This document shows, piece after piece, positions 1 through 8,135 of a stretch of 43,602 bases of DNA. Each line of letters starts with the position of its first letter. The first letter of the stretch is position 1. A program made the position numbers and the translations under genes. The notes under the pieces were generated by a model. The model worked only from the letters and a program-made list of their open reading frames with translations. It had not been told where the DNA came from and did not search any database. This stretch comes from Bacteroidales bacterium (lineage in GTDB: Bacteria > Bacteroidota > Bacteroidia > Bacteroidales > VadinHA17), in the NCBI GenBank assembly GCA_003141415.1, contig PLLX01000173.1, positions 1-43,602 of the forward strand, given 5' to 3'.

Positions 1-1
1 T

Positions 2-559
2 GGCAATGATGATGATTATGCTGATCAACAAGCAGTTACTGTTTTTGAGATTTATTATGATGCAGTAAATGGAAGAGCAAATTCAAGAGGGGGAGTCCAT
101 CGTATTAACTTGCTGCCTACAACTTCTCATGTCTACTTTGGGAGTGTTACAGGTGCCACACCTGATGGACGGAATGCTCATCTACCTCTTTCTGAAGGCA
201 TTTCGCCTTTCCAGGGTGTTGATCATAACGGACCTACATCTGTAATTAAATCAGCCTCGAAGATTGATCATCTTCGGACAGGTGGTACCCTTTTAAATCA
301 AAAGTTTTCGCCTTCATTTTTTGAAGATGAGGATAGTTATGAAAAGCTGACTGCTTTGATCCGCAGCTACTTCAGTCTGGATGGTCATCATATTCAATTC
401 AATGTAGTTAACGCTGAAACTCTTAAAGATGCCCAGCGACATCCTGAATGGTACAGGGACCTGATTGTTCGTGTGGCAGGTTACAGCGATTATTTCAATG
501 ACCTGGGAGAGGATCTGCAGAATGAGATAATAAAAAGAACTGAACACGAGGAGGTTTGA
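2..559 (+). CDS. Glycyl radical enzyme (pyruvate formate-lyase family), C-terminal part
   Basis: The frame is open from the left edge, so the gene starts outside the window. About 185 C-terminal residues are visible. They hold the family's conserved blocks: YGNDDDYAD-like NDDDYAD near the left edge, SRGG, TPDGR, HIQFNVV, and the glycyl radical loop RVAGYSDYF, whose radical Gly codon is at 479-481. The family uses a glycyl/cysteinyl radical for C-C, C-N or C-O cleavage in anaerobes and needs a radical-SAM activase, which is not visible here and may lie upstream. The catalytic Cys/Glu region is outside the window, so pyruvate formate-lyase cannot be separated from a dehydratase or lyase paralogue. 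A hairpin terminator follows. The family call is firm; the substrate is unknown. Confidence 0.93.
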   Translation, partial: GNDDDYADQQAVTVFEIYYDAVNGRANSRGGVHRINLLPTTSHVYFGSVTGATPDGRNAHLPLSEGISPFQGVDHNGPTSVIKSASKIDHLRTGGTLLNQKFSPSFFEDEDSYEKLTALIRSYFSLDGHHIQFNVVNAETLKDAQRHPEWYRDLIVRVAGYSDYFNDLGEDLQNEIIKRTEHEEV

Positions 560-590
560 ATTGTCGTAATAGGTTGCAATTAGTGGTAAT

Positions 591-727
591 AAATAGCAAT
601 AGGTAGTAATAAATTGAAATAAGTTGTAATTGTCTAAGAAAATTGATTTCGAGATAACAAAAAACCAGACATAGATTCAATCAGGTCTGGCTTTTATATT
701 TCTATTTATCACTACCTATTTCTATTT
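591..727. repeat. 31-nt near-perfect inverted repeat around a hairpin
   Basis: The arm at 591-621 pairs with the arm at 697-727 at 28 of 31 positions when one is reverse-complemented. Both arms are built from a low-complexity AT-rich motif around AATAGGTAGT. The right arm overlaps the last codons of the neighbouring leftward gene. A shorter hairpin sits inside the loop. Confidence 0.75.
665..700 (+). terminator. Rho-independent terminator after the glycyl radical enzyme
   Basis: CCAGAC at 665-670 pairs with GTCTGG at 685-690, and a T-rich run (CTTTTATATT) follows on the plus strand. It lies about 105 bases after the stop codon of the glycyl radical enzyme gene and just before the convergent qmcA-like gene. 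Confidence 0.65.
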
Positions 728-1657
728 CTTTTTATCCTTTGTCTCATTAAACACCGAAGTGGCAGTTGCAATTGCTCCTGCAATGTCGGTGAGATTTGAT
801 GGTATTATTAATGTGTTAGTAGTCTTGGCAATATTTCCAAACGCCAGAAGATATTGCTCAGCAATTCTCAGGTTAACAGCATTTAATCCGTTTTCCTCTG
901 ATATTGCTAATGATATTGCTCTCAATCCATTGGAAGTTGCTTTTGCCAATTGCTCGATCTCAGAAGCACGTCCGGCAGCCTCGTTAATGCGCTTCTGCAT
1001 TTCACCTTCTGAATTTTTAATAAGAGCTTGTTTATCTCCTTCAGCAACATTTATTTTTGCCTGTTTGGCACCTTCCGATTCGGCAATAATTGCTCTCTTT
1101 TCCCTTTCGGCCCTCATCTGTTTTTCCATGGCATCTTTTATGCTCTGGGGAGGTGAAATATTTTTAACCTCATACCGGGTTACCTTTACACCCCATGGTT
1201 CACTGGCCTTATCAACAGCTTCAACAATTGTAACATTGATTGTTTCTCGTTCTTCGAATGTTCTGTCAAGTTCCAGTTTCCCGATTACACTCCTCATGGT
1301 TGTCTGAGCAATCTGAATCGATGCAAATCTGTAATTATCAATGCCATAGGAAGCTTTTTGAGGATCCAGAACCTGAAGATAGAGGATGCCGTCTACCTCA
1401 ACTGCGATATTATCACGGGTAATACATATCTGTGGTGCAACATCAATTGCCTGTTCTTTAAGGGTGTGTCTGTATCTTACTTTATCGAAAAAAGGGATGA
1501 GTAACTGGAAGCCGGCTGTAAAGGTGGCTCTATACTTTCCCAATCTTTCAACGATAATTGCTGTACGCTGCGGAATAATCTTAATCATTGATGCAATCAG
1601 AATAAACCCTAAGAAGATTACACCAATAAGAATAAAAGTCGTGCTTGATCCTTCCAT
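722..1657 (-). CDS. qmcA: SPFH/Band 7 membrane protein, QmcA/stomatin-like
   Basis: A 311-residue protein with one N-terminal membrane segment (about residues 7-25), then an SPFH/Band 7 domain (about 25-190) and a long charged helical region (about 185-260) rich in Glu, Lys and Ala. The blocks IIPQRTAIIVERLGKY and EPWGVKVTRYEVKNI are typical of the paraslipin/QmcA branch. These proteins form large membrane-bound oligomers linked to membrane microdomains and protein quality control. The gene starts 5 bases after the nfeD-like gene stops on the same strand, the common pairing of SPFH and NfeD proteins, so the two probably form one transcript. The length is normal for the family. The precise cellular role is not settled in the family generally. 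Confidence 0.93.
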   Translation of the reverse strand: MEGSSTTFILIGVIFLGFILIASMIKIIPQRTAIIVERLGKYRATFTAGFQLLIPFFDKVRYRHTLKEQAIDVAPQICITRDNIAVEVDGILYLQVLDPQKASYGIDNYRFASIQIAQTTMRSVIGKLELDRTFEERETINVTIVEAVDKASEPWGVKVTRYEVKNISPPQSIKDAMEKQMRAEREKRAIIAESEGAKQAKINVAEGDKQALIKNSEGEMQKRINEAAGRASEIEQLAKATSNGLRAISLAISEENGLNAVNLRIAEQYLLAFGNIAKTTNTLIIPSNLTDIAGAIATATSVFNETKDKKK

Positions 1658-1662
1658 TTTAA

Positions 1663-2115
1663 TTATTTTTTAGGTTCAACTATTAATTTAAAACTATCTT
1701 TTTCTATTATGACAACTCTTTGTCCTTCTTTTATCTGTGATTCAGATTCAGCTGTCCAGGTTGTTCCCTTAAACTCGACTTTTCCTTGTTTCATACCACC
1801 AAAATCGATTGTGGCAAACGCCTCTTTTCCTGTAAACTCATCTTCAACATCGTCAGACCGGGTGTTCTTACTATTTAAGAATTTTTTCTGAATTATTCTT
1901 CTGAGTGCAAGAAGTAATAGAGTTGAGCTTGCTGCAAAAATTATTATTTGCAAGTTTATACCAGGATTCCCTACCAGGCAAACCAGAGCAGTAACCCAGG
2001 CGCCAAGACCAAAGAAAAAAATAATCAGTCCGGGGATGACTAATTCGAGAAGAAACAGTCCAAGACCTAAAATGAACCAGAATATTTCAGGTCGGGAGTA
2101 AATGATTGTGACCAT
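1663..2115 (-). CDS. nfeD: NfeD-like short membrane protein
   Basis: I place the start at the ATG at 2115 (MVTIIYSRPEIFW), giving about 150 residues. A longer frame reaches 2193, but its extra 26 residues look unlike the family. Two or three membrane helices occupy about residues 8-75 (ILGLGLFLLELVIPGLIIFF). A soluble C-terminal OB-fold-like domain follows (about 90-150), with FTGKEAFATIDFGGMKQGKV and a late VIIEKDSFKLIVE. This is the short NfeD form without the N-terminal ClpP-like protease domain. NfeD proteins are partners of SPFH proteins, which fits the gene lying directly upstream of the qmcA-like gene. An assembly role is inferred from the family. Confidence 0.9.
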   Translation of the reverse strand: MVTIIYSRPEIFWFILGLGLFLLELVIPGLIIFFFGLGAWVTALVCLVGNPGINLQIIIFAASSTLLLLALRRIIQKKFLNSKNTRSDDVEDEFTGKEAFATIDFGGMKQGKVEFKGTTWTAESESQIKEGQRVVIIEKDSFKLIVEPKK

Positions 2116-2255
2116 GATGAATAAATTAATATTGTTAGCGAGATGATTGTTTTGTAGGAAGTAAAGATATAATAAAATCTGCAGAAAATTCAAAATTTAG
2201 TTGTGTTTACTATTCTTTGAAAACTCTGAAAATAACAATCTTAATAGAGCACATC

Positions 2256-2798
2256 TTATTTCTTTTCTACAGAGTCATTAAGATTTTTCAACCATATTGT
2301 AACCTTTTTGGAAAAGAAATTCAGGTTTTCGCATGTAAAATCACCTTCCATTTTTATCAGGCTGCCTTTATAACTTCCTGTGTTCTCTGAGAATTGATAG
2401 CAGATATACTCCATCGATCCTGCATCGGCTGAAATATTCTTTAATGCAGTAACTTTACTTGATGATATGTTTTTAATATAGCTGGAATATTTTTTTAGCT
2501 CTTCAGACGGAATTTTTTTCCCCGAGTTAAGGCAATGTCCAATATTATCGCGGACCTGGTTTTCGCTAAGGTTAAAATTTTTATCAGGGAAATTCCAGAT
2601 TTGCGGATTTTTATATGTCAGAACATTTCCCTTATTATCGATAAAGAATCCATTATGCTGATACCCCCATGCATAATTCACATAATCAACCTGAAAAAGT
2701 ATTGCCTGTTTTTCGTTAATAACAACGTTCTTTTTACAACCTATGACAAAAAAGGCTGTAAGCAGAATAAAGAAAAAATTTATCCGAAAAGTTTTCAT
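2256..2798 (-). CDS. Hypothetical lipoprotein
   Basis: I do not recognise a domain. The start chosen is the ATG at 2798, which puts a lipoprotein signal directly at the N-terminus: basic MKTFRIN, a hydrophobic stretch, then FFVIGC with the lipid-attachment Cys at residue 21, followed by KK. A start at 2816 would add six residues. The mature part (about 160 residues) is mixed alpha/beta with several aromatic residues and two further Cys. It is probably anchored in the outer or inner membrane facing the periplasm. It is monocistronic, leftward and separated from nfeD by 140 bases. A -7-like box and a 12-bp perfect palindrome lie just upstream. Confidence 0.7.
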   Translation of the reverse strand: MKTFRINFFFILLTAFFVIGCKKNVVINEKQAILFQVDYVNYAWGYQHNGFFIDNKGNVLTYKNPQIWNFPDKNFNLSENQVRDNIGHCLNSGKKIPSEELKKYSSYIKNISSSKVTALKNISADAGSMEYICYQFSENTGSYKGSLIKMEGDFTCENLNFFSKKVTIWLKNLNDSVEKK

Positions 2799-2830
2799 TA
2801 ATATTTTATAAGCCATTATTCCTCAATAAT

Positions 2831-2842
2831 CAGACCGGTCTG
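2831..2842. promoter_or_regulatory. 12-bp perfect palindrome, possible operator
   Basis: CAGACCGGTCTG is a perfect palindrome 33 bases upstream of the lipoprotein start and between that start and a TAAATTTG box. Its position downstream of a putative promoter would suit a repressor site, but no regulator is known for it. Confidence 0.3.
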
Positions 2843-2866
2843 AACAGTTATTGAAGTATTAGCAGA

Positions 2867-2874
2867 CAAATTTA
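2867..2874 (-). promoter_or_regulatory. Possible Bacteroidetes -7 box for the lipoprotein gene
   Basis: On the minus strand this reads TAAATTTG, matching TAnnTTTG. No good TTG -33 element lies at the usual 19-21 base spacing, so support is only moderate. Confidence 0.35.
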
Positions 2875-3088
2875 TTTAATATAAGGATAAAGAGAACTCT
2901 GATACAAATAAATTTTACTGATTCATTTATTTTTCATAAATTTTAGTGTCAATAATTCATTAGGAACTGCTCTTAGTTTCGACAAATCTCATCCGTCGCT
3001 CATACGGGATAAGTGATTAATATACAAACTTATATACACTCTGTATTCCAGCACCTTCAATAAATTGCCAATTAAGGAGAAAAGTGAG

Positions 3089-3811
3089 ATGGAAAAGTTT
3101 TTTGATTATTTTGATGGTCGGTATAGAGAGTCAATATTTAAAAAGGCTCCTGTTGATGATGGCCCTGTAATTACAATTTCGCGTCTGACAGGTTGTGATG
3201 CCCGACAGGTAGCTTCTATTCTGGCAGATGAATTAAACCATAAATATGGTACAACTAAATGGAAATGGGTTGATAAAGATATTATCTATGCGATTGCAAA
3301 AGAATTAAATACAGATACTCAGCGTGTTGAAAATTTCTATAAAGGAATTGAATTATCCAATATTTCAGAAATGATAATGGCCTTTTCGGGTGGTTTTATA
3401 AGCGACCTGAGAGTAAAGAAAGCTATTAAAGATGTAGTGCTCTCAATATGTAGAGATGGATTCATCATACTTGTTGGAAGAGGAGGTGTATCAATAGCTC
3501 ATGAAATTGCCGATGCACTTCATATCAGGCTCATTGCACCTTTCTATTGGAGAGTTGAAAATGTGATGAAAAAGAAAGACATGAACATTGAAAATGCGGA
3601 AAAGTATGTAGTTGATACCGATGAAAAACGATTCAACCTGATACAAACCTTCCTGGATAAAAAACCGTTAAACATTGACTATCTGTTTGATGCCACAATC
3701 AACAGGAGCTCTTTCGCAATTCAGGATATAGTGGAAATGATTCTTTCAATGTATGAAAAGAAAGTTTCAAAGCAAATTGCTGACAGAAAAAAGATTAACA
3801 TCATTCGTTAA
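3089..3811 (+). CDS. Cytidylate kinase-like family protein
   Basis: I choose the ATG at 3089 because AAGGAG lies at 3074-3079 with good spacing; an upstream TTG at 3065 is less likely. The product is about 240 residues and resembles the cytidylate-kinase-like family (PF13189). It has an N-terminal ITISRLTGCDARQVASILAD block, where the canonical kinase P-loop pattern is altered, a middle DGFIILVGRGGVSIAHEI block, and a C-terminal LIDATINRSSF-like segment (LFDATINRSSFAIQDIVEMI). Members are annotated as nucleotide-binding kinases of unknown substrate, distinct from CMP kinase Cmk. The malic enzyme gene is convergent and ends 10 bases away. The family call is reasonably firm; the activity is not proven. 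Confidence 0.83.
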   Translation: MEKFFDYFDGRYRESIFKKAPVDDGPVITISRLTGCDARQVASILADELNHKYGTTKWKWVDKDIIYAIAKELNTDTQRVENFYKGIELSNISEMIMAFSGGFISDLRVKKAIKDVVLSICRDGFIILVGRGGVSIAHEIADALHIRLIAPFYWRVENVMKKKDMNIENAEKYVVDTDEKRFNLIQTFLDKKPLNIDYLFDATINRSSFAIQDIVEMILSMYEKKVSKQIADRKKINIIR

Positions 3812-3821
3812 TAATCAATTC

Positions 3822-5132
3822 TCATTCTACATCATTGCAATTGCCTACTTTTTTTATATGTTCACTTATTCTTTTGTCGAGACTTTTCTTGTATACCTCC
3901 CAATCAGATATCGGGTATTTAGCCACGCCGCTATCCATGGCTGCTTTTGCAACCGCCGGAGCCACACATGATATTAATCTGGGGTCAAGCGGTTTTGGAA
4001 TAATATATTCTTTTCCGAAACTTAGTTTTTCAATATTATAAGCTTTTAAAACAGAATAAGGTACGGGTTCTTTCGCAAGTGCAGCAAGAGCCTTTGAAGC
4101 AGCAAGTTTCATCTCTTCATTAATGGTTGATGCTCTTACATCCAATGCTCCGCGGAATATGAATGGAAATCCCAGCACATTATTAATCTGGTTCGGATAA
4201 TCTGATCTTCCTGTTGCAAATATCATATCATCCCTGGTAGCCATAGCATCTTCGAAAGAAATTTCAGGATTAGGATTCGCCATTGCAAAGATGATTGGGT
4301 TTTTTGCCATCGATGCCAGCATTTCCTGTGTCATAATACAGGCAGTTGACAGACCAAGAAAAAGATCAGCGCCATTAAGTGCTTGTTGAAGAGTGTCCAG
4401 ATCCCTGCCGGTAATGAATTCCTGTTTATATATATTCAGGTCTTTCCTTTTTTTATTTATAACACCTTTCGAGTCACACATCACAATATTCTCCTTCCTG
4501 ACGCCAAGGGAAACATATAATCTGGAACATGAAATTGCAGCTGCACCTGCACCACAAACTACCATCTTCAGATTCTCTATTTTTCTGTCGGTTATTTCCA
4601 GCGAATTCAGCAAGCCTGCTGCGGAAATAATTGCTGTTCCGTGCTGATCATCATGAAACACCGGGATATCAAGTATCTTTTTTAGCGCTGTTTCCACCTC
4701 AAAACATTCAGGCGATTTAATATCTTCAAGGTTAATTCCCCCGAATGTTGGAGCAATTTGCCTGCAAAACTCAATTAATTTTACCGGATCTTTTTCATTA
4801 ACCTCAATATCGAAAACATCAACATCGGCAAATACCTTAAACAGGAGTCCTTTACCCTCCATGACAGGCTTGCCTGCCATGGCTCCAATATCACCAAGCC
4901 CGAGTACTGCAGTCCCGTTTGATATTACAGCGACAAGATTCCCTTTAGCAGTATAATTGTAAGCATCTTCGGGAGTCTTTTCTATTTCAAGACAGGGATA
5001 CGCAACACCCGGAGTATATGCCAGGCTGAGATCGAATTGGGTACAATAAGGTTTTGTGGGGATAACCTCTATTTTACCATGACGTCCTTTGCTGTGATAG
5101 AGAAGTGCATCTTCTTTTGTTACTTTTGGCAT
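3822..5132 (-). CDS. NAD(P)-dependent malic enzyme, single-domain form
   Basis: A 436-residue cytoplasmic enzyme that converts malate to pyruvate, CO2 and NAD(P)H. The sequence shows SLAYTPGVAYPC with the catalytic-Tyr region, the substrate/metal block INLEDIKSPECFEVE, FHDDQHGTA, a Rossmann segment MVVCGAGAAAIS (about residues 190-201), ANPNPEISF and a late DVRASTINEEM. It lacks the C-terminal phosphotransacetylase-like domain of MaeB, so it is the short bacterial form (about 400-440 residues). NAD versus NADP preference cannot be read with confidence. It is transcribed leftward, convergent with the kinase-like gene, with a TATTTTTG box upstream at 5203-5210. It would supply pyruvate or reductant in the fermentative metabolism suggested by the rest of the window. 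Confidence 0.96.
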   Translation of the reverse strand: MPKVTKEDALLYHSKGRHGKIEVIPTKPYCTQFDLSLAYTPGVAYPCLEIEKTPEDAYNYTAKGNLVAVISNGTAVLGLGDIGAMAGKPVMEGKGLLFKVFADVDVFDIEVNEKDPVKLIEFCRQIAPTFGGINLEDIKSPECFEVETALKKILDIPVFHDDQHGTAIISAAGLLNSLEITDRKIENLKMVVCGAGAAAISCSRLYVSLGVRKENIVMCDSKGVINKKRKDLNIYKQEFITGRDLDTLQQALNGADLFLGLSTACIMTQEMLASMAKNPIIFAMANPNPEISFEDAMATRDDMIFATGRSDYPNQINNVLGFPFIFRGALDVRASTINEEMKLAASKALAALAKEPVPYSVLKAYNIEKLSFGKEYIIPKPLDPRLISCVAPAVAKAAMDSGVAKYPISDWEVYKKSLDKRISEHIKKVGNCNDVE

Positions 5133-5487
5133 GATTATTTATTTTTATTTAGTCTTTTGAATTCATAGAATTAATTGAATATCATTATTATAAAAGCAAA
5201 ATCAAAAATAGCCTATTCGAATTTACTGCTTTAAAATCAATTTTTGTATGAGATAAATCAGTGAATTGGGTTTCCGGAATTATTTTATCAGGACAGGTTT
5301 GGTCCGGACGTTATTACCTGCATCATCTGTTCCTGAATTATCATGATTCCTGATCCTGCCAAAAACCAGTCTATTTTGATTAAGATTTTAATATTGCGCT
5401 AATATATTTTGCATTGATGACAAAATTAGATATTTTCAACGGCAGTTTTAATAATAGTTTTAACCAGGTTTCATATTGACTTTTTCC
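5133..5487. other. Divergent intergenic region
   Basis: This 355-base AT-rich gap separates the leftward malic enzyme gene from the rightward ROK kinase gene. Apart from the -7-like box at 5203-5210 I see no RNA gene or clear hairpin. The promoter of the ROK gene is presumably here, but no TAnnTTTG match was found for it. Confidence 0.6.
5203..5210 (-). promoter_or_regulatory. Possible -7 promoter box for malic enzyme
   Basis: The minus strand reads TATTTTTG, matching TAnnTTTG, about 70 bases before the start codon. A CAA (minus-strand TTG) occurs at 5238-5240, but the spacing of 27 is longer than the usual 19-21, so only the -7 box is supported. Confidence 0.4.
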
Positions 5488-6423
5488 ATGAATAAAAACA
5501 TTGCCATAGGTACTGATATCGGTGGAAGTCATATCAGTTGTGCTGCTATTGATCTGGTTTCGGGCAAGATCATCAGGGATAGCTTGACAGAAAGATCGGT
5601 TGATAACCAGGCGCAGGCTAGCGCTATAATTGGAATCTGGACCCAGGCATTATCGGCTGTTTTAGCTAAAATTCCTTTGGAAAATGTTAAAGGAATTGGT
5701 TTTGCAATGCCAGGCCCATTTGATTATGTGAAGGGTATTTGTTATATACAGGGTGTAGCAAAATATGAGAATCTTTATGGATTAAATATTACTGATGCGA
5801 TCTCCAGCAGCCTTGCTATTCATGACGGTTTTCTCATCAGATTTATGAACGATGCATCAGCTTTCGCTGTTGGAGAAGCATGGGCAGGCAGTGCCTCTAA
5901 GTTTAACAGGTCGCTCTCAATCACATTGGGTACTGGTTTCGGATCTGCCTTTATCAGTAAACGTATTCCAATAGTTGATGGATCGGAAGTACCTAAACTA
6001 GGTTGTATTTATCATCTTCCTTATAAAGATGGAATTGCTGACGATTATTTTTCGACCCGTGGATTACTTTCCAGGTATAAGAAACTCACTGGTAAAGAGT
6101 TGAGTGGAGTAAAAGAGCTCGCTTCCCTGGCAGCAACAGATAAATTAGTAACAGATCTGTTTATAGATTTTGGAGACAATGCCGGATTGTTCCTGGCACC
6201 ATGGCTCAAAAAATTCAAGGCTGAAATTTTGGTGATTGGAGGAAATATTTCTCATGCATACAACCTCTTTGGTGATGTATTTGAAGAAAGATTGAGAAAA
6301 GAGAATTGTTCATGTGAAGTAGCTATTTCAAAACTTAAAGAGGACGCTGCTCTTCTTGGAAGCGCATATCTGCTTGATGAGGATTTCTGGAAATCGGTTC
6401 AGCACGCGCTGCCTTTAATGTAA
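5488..6423 (+). CDS. ROK-family sugar kinase
   Basis: I start at the ATG at 5488 (MNKNIAIGTDIGGSH) rather than the TTG at 5476, because the ATP-binding motif GTDIGG should lie within the first ten residues. The product is about 311 residues. It has the N-terminal phosphate-binding GTDIGGSH, the catalytic FMNDASAFAVGEAWAG block with the Asp base in the NDA motif, and the glycine-rich LGTGFGSAF. The usual ROK zinc motif CxCGxxGC is absent; the corresponding region reads LGCIYHLPYKDGIADDYF. ROK kinases phosphorylate hexoses such as glucose, N-acetylglucosamine, N-acetylmannosamine or fructose, usually at C6. An MFS sugar transporter follows after 47 bases, so kinase and transporter probably work together. 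Substrate not determinable. Confidence 0.88.
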   Translation: MNKNIAIGTDIGGSHISCAAIDLVSGKIIRDSLTERSVDNQAQASAIIGIWTQALSAVLAKIPLENVKGIGFAMPGPFDYVKGICYIQGVAKYENLYGLNITDAISSSLAIHDGFLIRFMNDASAFAVGEAWAGSASKFNRSLSITLGTGFGSAFISKRIPIVDGSEVPKLGCIYHLPYKDGIADDYFSTRGLLSRYKKLTGKELSGVKELASLAATDKLVTDLFIDFGDNAGLFLAPWLKKFKAEILVIGGNISHAYNLFGDVFEERLRKENCSCEVAISKLKEDAALLGSAYLLDEDFWKSVQHALPLM

Positions 6424-6470
6424 ATCCGCAAACCCCAAACTCCAAACCACAAACCACAAACCCAAATGAT

Positions 6471-7622
6471 ATGAATACACAAAAAGTAAACATTACCAAA
6501 ATACTTCCTGTGCTTATGGCATTTTTTGTCATGAGTTTTGTTGACCTTGTTGGTATCGGGGTTGACCGTGTAAGTAAAGATATGAACCTTAGTGCCACAT
6601 TGGCGCAACTAATCCCTTCCGTGGCTTTCCTATGGTTTTTTATTCTGTCTGTTCCTGTAGGAGTTTTACAATCTCGCCTGGGCAAAAAGTTTGTGCTAAA
6701 CATTGGAATGTGTGTTACAGCATTGGGACTTCTGGTACCTTTTTTCTTCTATTCTTTTGTAATGGTTCTTGCCGGCTTTGCCCTTCTTGGAATTGGTAAT
6801 ACTATTGTCCAGGTTTCTGCAAACCCTCTTATTGTTGATGTTGTTCCCGGAAACCAGAAATCGAGTTTTCTCAGCTTTTCACAATTTGTAAAGGCTATTG
6901 GTTCAATGATCGGGGCTCCATTGGCAGCAGTTTTTGCATCACGTTTCGGAGACTGGAAGCTCGAATTCCTTGTTTTCGGGATTGTTTCTATTCTTTCAGT
7001 TTTTTGGCTGGGGTTCACGAAAATTGAGGAGGTTAAACAGACAGAAACCAAGGCTACTTTTGCTTCATCTTTCAAATTACTGGGTACAGGATTTGTCCTG
7101 ATGATGGTTATTTCTATTTTCCTGGTGGTAGGTATCGATGTAGGATTCAATTCCAATTCCGGCCAGTTTCTTATCAAACATTTTCATATCGATTCGACAG
7201 CAGCGGAATCGGGAAGAAGTGTCTATTTCTTCGGACGTATGCTCGGTACCTTTGCCGGAGCTATTATGCTAACCAGAATCTCTTCCCGGAAATTCTTCAT
7301 GTGGTCGGCTGTTCTGGGAATCTTATGTCTGGTTGCTATATTACTTGTATCCTCTCCCTTTATGGCCTGGGGTCTGGTCTTCCTTATAGGCCTTGCTGTC
7401 GCTAACATATTCCCTCTGGTGTTCTCAATCACAGTTGAAAAATATCCTACACGTACCAATGAAATCTCCGGACTGATGATGATGGCGATTTCAGGAGGAG
7501 CAGTTATACCATTACTTATTGGTTGGATAAGCGATCTTAGCAATGTTGCTCTCGGAATGTCAATACTGATAGTTTGTATGATTTACCTTTTATCAGTATC
7601 CGTTTACAGCCTGAAGAGATAA
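6471..7622 (+). CDS. Sugar MFS transporter (FucP/GluP-like)
   Basis: A 383-residue integral membrane protein with about 12 predicted helices, in two six-helix halves. The first half contains FVMSFVDLVGIGVD, the loop QSRLGKKFVLNIG (the MFS inter-helix 2-3 basic motif) and GIGNTIVQVSANPLIVDVVP, whose QVSANPL block is characteristic of the FHS (fucose/glucose-galactose) branch. The second half contains DVGFNSNSGQFL and GLAVANIFPLVFSITVEKYP. Such proteins are proton-driven sugar symporters in the inner membrane. It lies 47 bases after the ROK kinase gene, with a short tandem CAAACCACAAACC-type repeat in between, and is followed by a clear terminator. The sugar is not known; co-location with a kinase points to a hexose. 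Confidence 0.9.
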   Translation: MNTQKVNITKILPVLMAFFVMSFVDLVGIGVDRVSKDMNLSATLAQLIPSVAFLWFFILSVPVGVLQSRLGKKFVLNIGMCVTALGLLVPFFFYSFVMVLAGFALLGIGNTIVQVSANPLIVDVVPGNQKSSFLSFSQFVKAIGSMIGAPLAAVFASRFGDWKLEFLVFGIVSILSVFWLGFTKIEEVKQTETKATFASSFKLLGTGFVLMMVISIFLVVGIDVGFNSNSGQFLIKHFHIDSTAAESGRSVYFFGRMLGTFAGAIMLTRISSRKFFMWSAVLGILCLVAILLVSSPFMAWGLVFLIGLAVANIFPLVFSITVEKYPTRTNEISGLMMMAISGGAVIPLLIGWISDLSNVALGMSILIVCMIYLLSVSVYSLKR

Positions 7623-7660
7623 ACAATAAGTTACTATCTGATTATTATTTCATGTTTTAT

Positions 7661-7690
7661 AAAAGGCAGATTTTAAACCTGCTTTTTTTT
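7661..7690 (+). terminator. Rho-independent terminator after the MFS gene
   Basis: AAAAGGCAG at 7661-7669 pairs (one mismatch) with CTGCTTTTTTTT at 7679-7690, giving a GC core with a long T tract on the plus strand, 39 bases after the transporter stop codon. Confidence 0.75.
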
Positions 7691-7828
7691 GATCCCGGAT
7701 TTGGCAATACCGGTCTTATTCCCGGGAGCGGTTCTTCATTTAAAATTGGAGAAGGGTAAGATCATTATTCATCCAATCAGATCCAACGTATATACATTAA
7801 AACTAACGGTTCATACAAAACCTAATCC

Positions 7829-7863
7829 AATAGTGTTTTATTAAGGAAGATCACACTATTTTT
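7829..7863 (+). other. Small stem-loop in the gap after the transporter
   Basis: AATAGTG at 7829-7835 pairs perfectly with CACTATT at 7854-7860 and is followed by TTT. It may be a second weak terminator or chance; there is no gene between it and the terminator at 7661. Confidence 0.3.
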
Positions 7864-7934
7864 AATGGTGATTTTGATGAGTCTGTTGATGTATAAAAGG
7901 GAATCCTGATTCTATATGTGGCTATGCTATTTTA

Positions 7935-8135
7935 ATGAGTAGCAGATCTTACATTCATTATGGCAGATTACCCGTAACGCATAAAGATTCTGGTTATGCA
8001 TCAAAGAAAGGTGCAGGGATAGTTGCAAATATGCTTGTAAAGATGATTAAGGAGGATGACCTGGCGCCAAAGTTAAATAAAATGATAATTGATAGTCTTG
8101 AATTAAAAATGAAAATGAAAGAATCAGACAGGTAA
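7935..8135 (+). CDS. Small hypothetical protein (doubtful)
   Basis: A possible 66-residue protein from ATG to TAA, Lys- and Met-rich, with an amphipathic C-terminal half (ANMLVKMIKEDDLAPKLNKM). I recognise no family. There is no clear ribosome-binding site or promoter, and it stands alone in an 860-base gap between a terminator and the Gfo/Idh gene. It could be a real small gene, the eroded end of a lost gene, or chance. The opposite strand also has an open frame over part of it (7994-8191), which lowers confidence. Confidence 0.25.
   Translation: MSSRSYIHYGRLPVTHKDSGYASKKGAGIVANMLVKMIKEDDLAPKLNKMIIDSLELKMKMKESDR

Noticed and set aside
495-680. Leftward 61-residue frame at the end of the glycyl radical enzyme
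   Set aside because: It covers the coding end and the low-complexity repeat; its Leu/Tyr-rich translation reflects the repeat only.
7574-7759. Open frame overlapping the end of the MFS gene
   Set aside because: It starts inside the transporter gene in another frame and runs through the terminator, so it is not a plausible gene.
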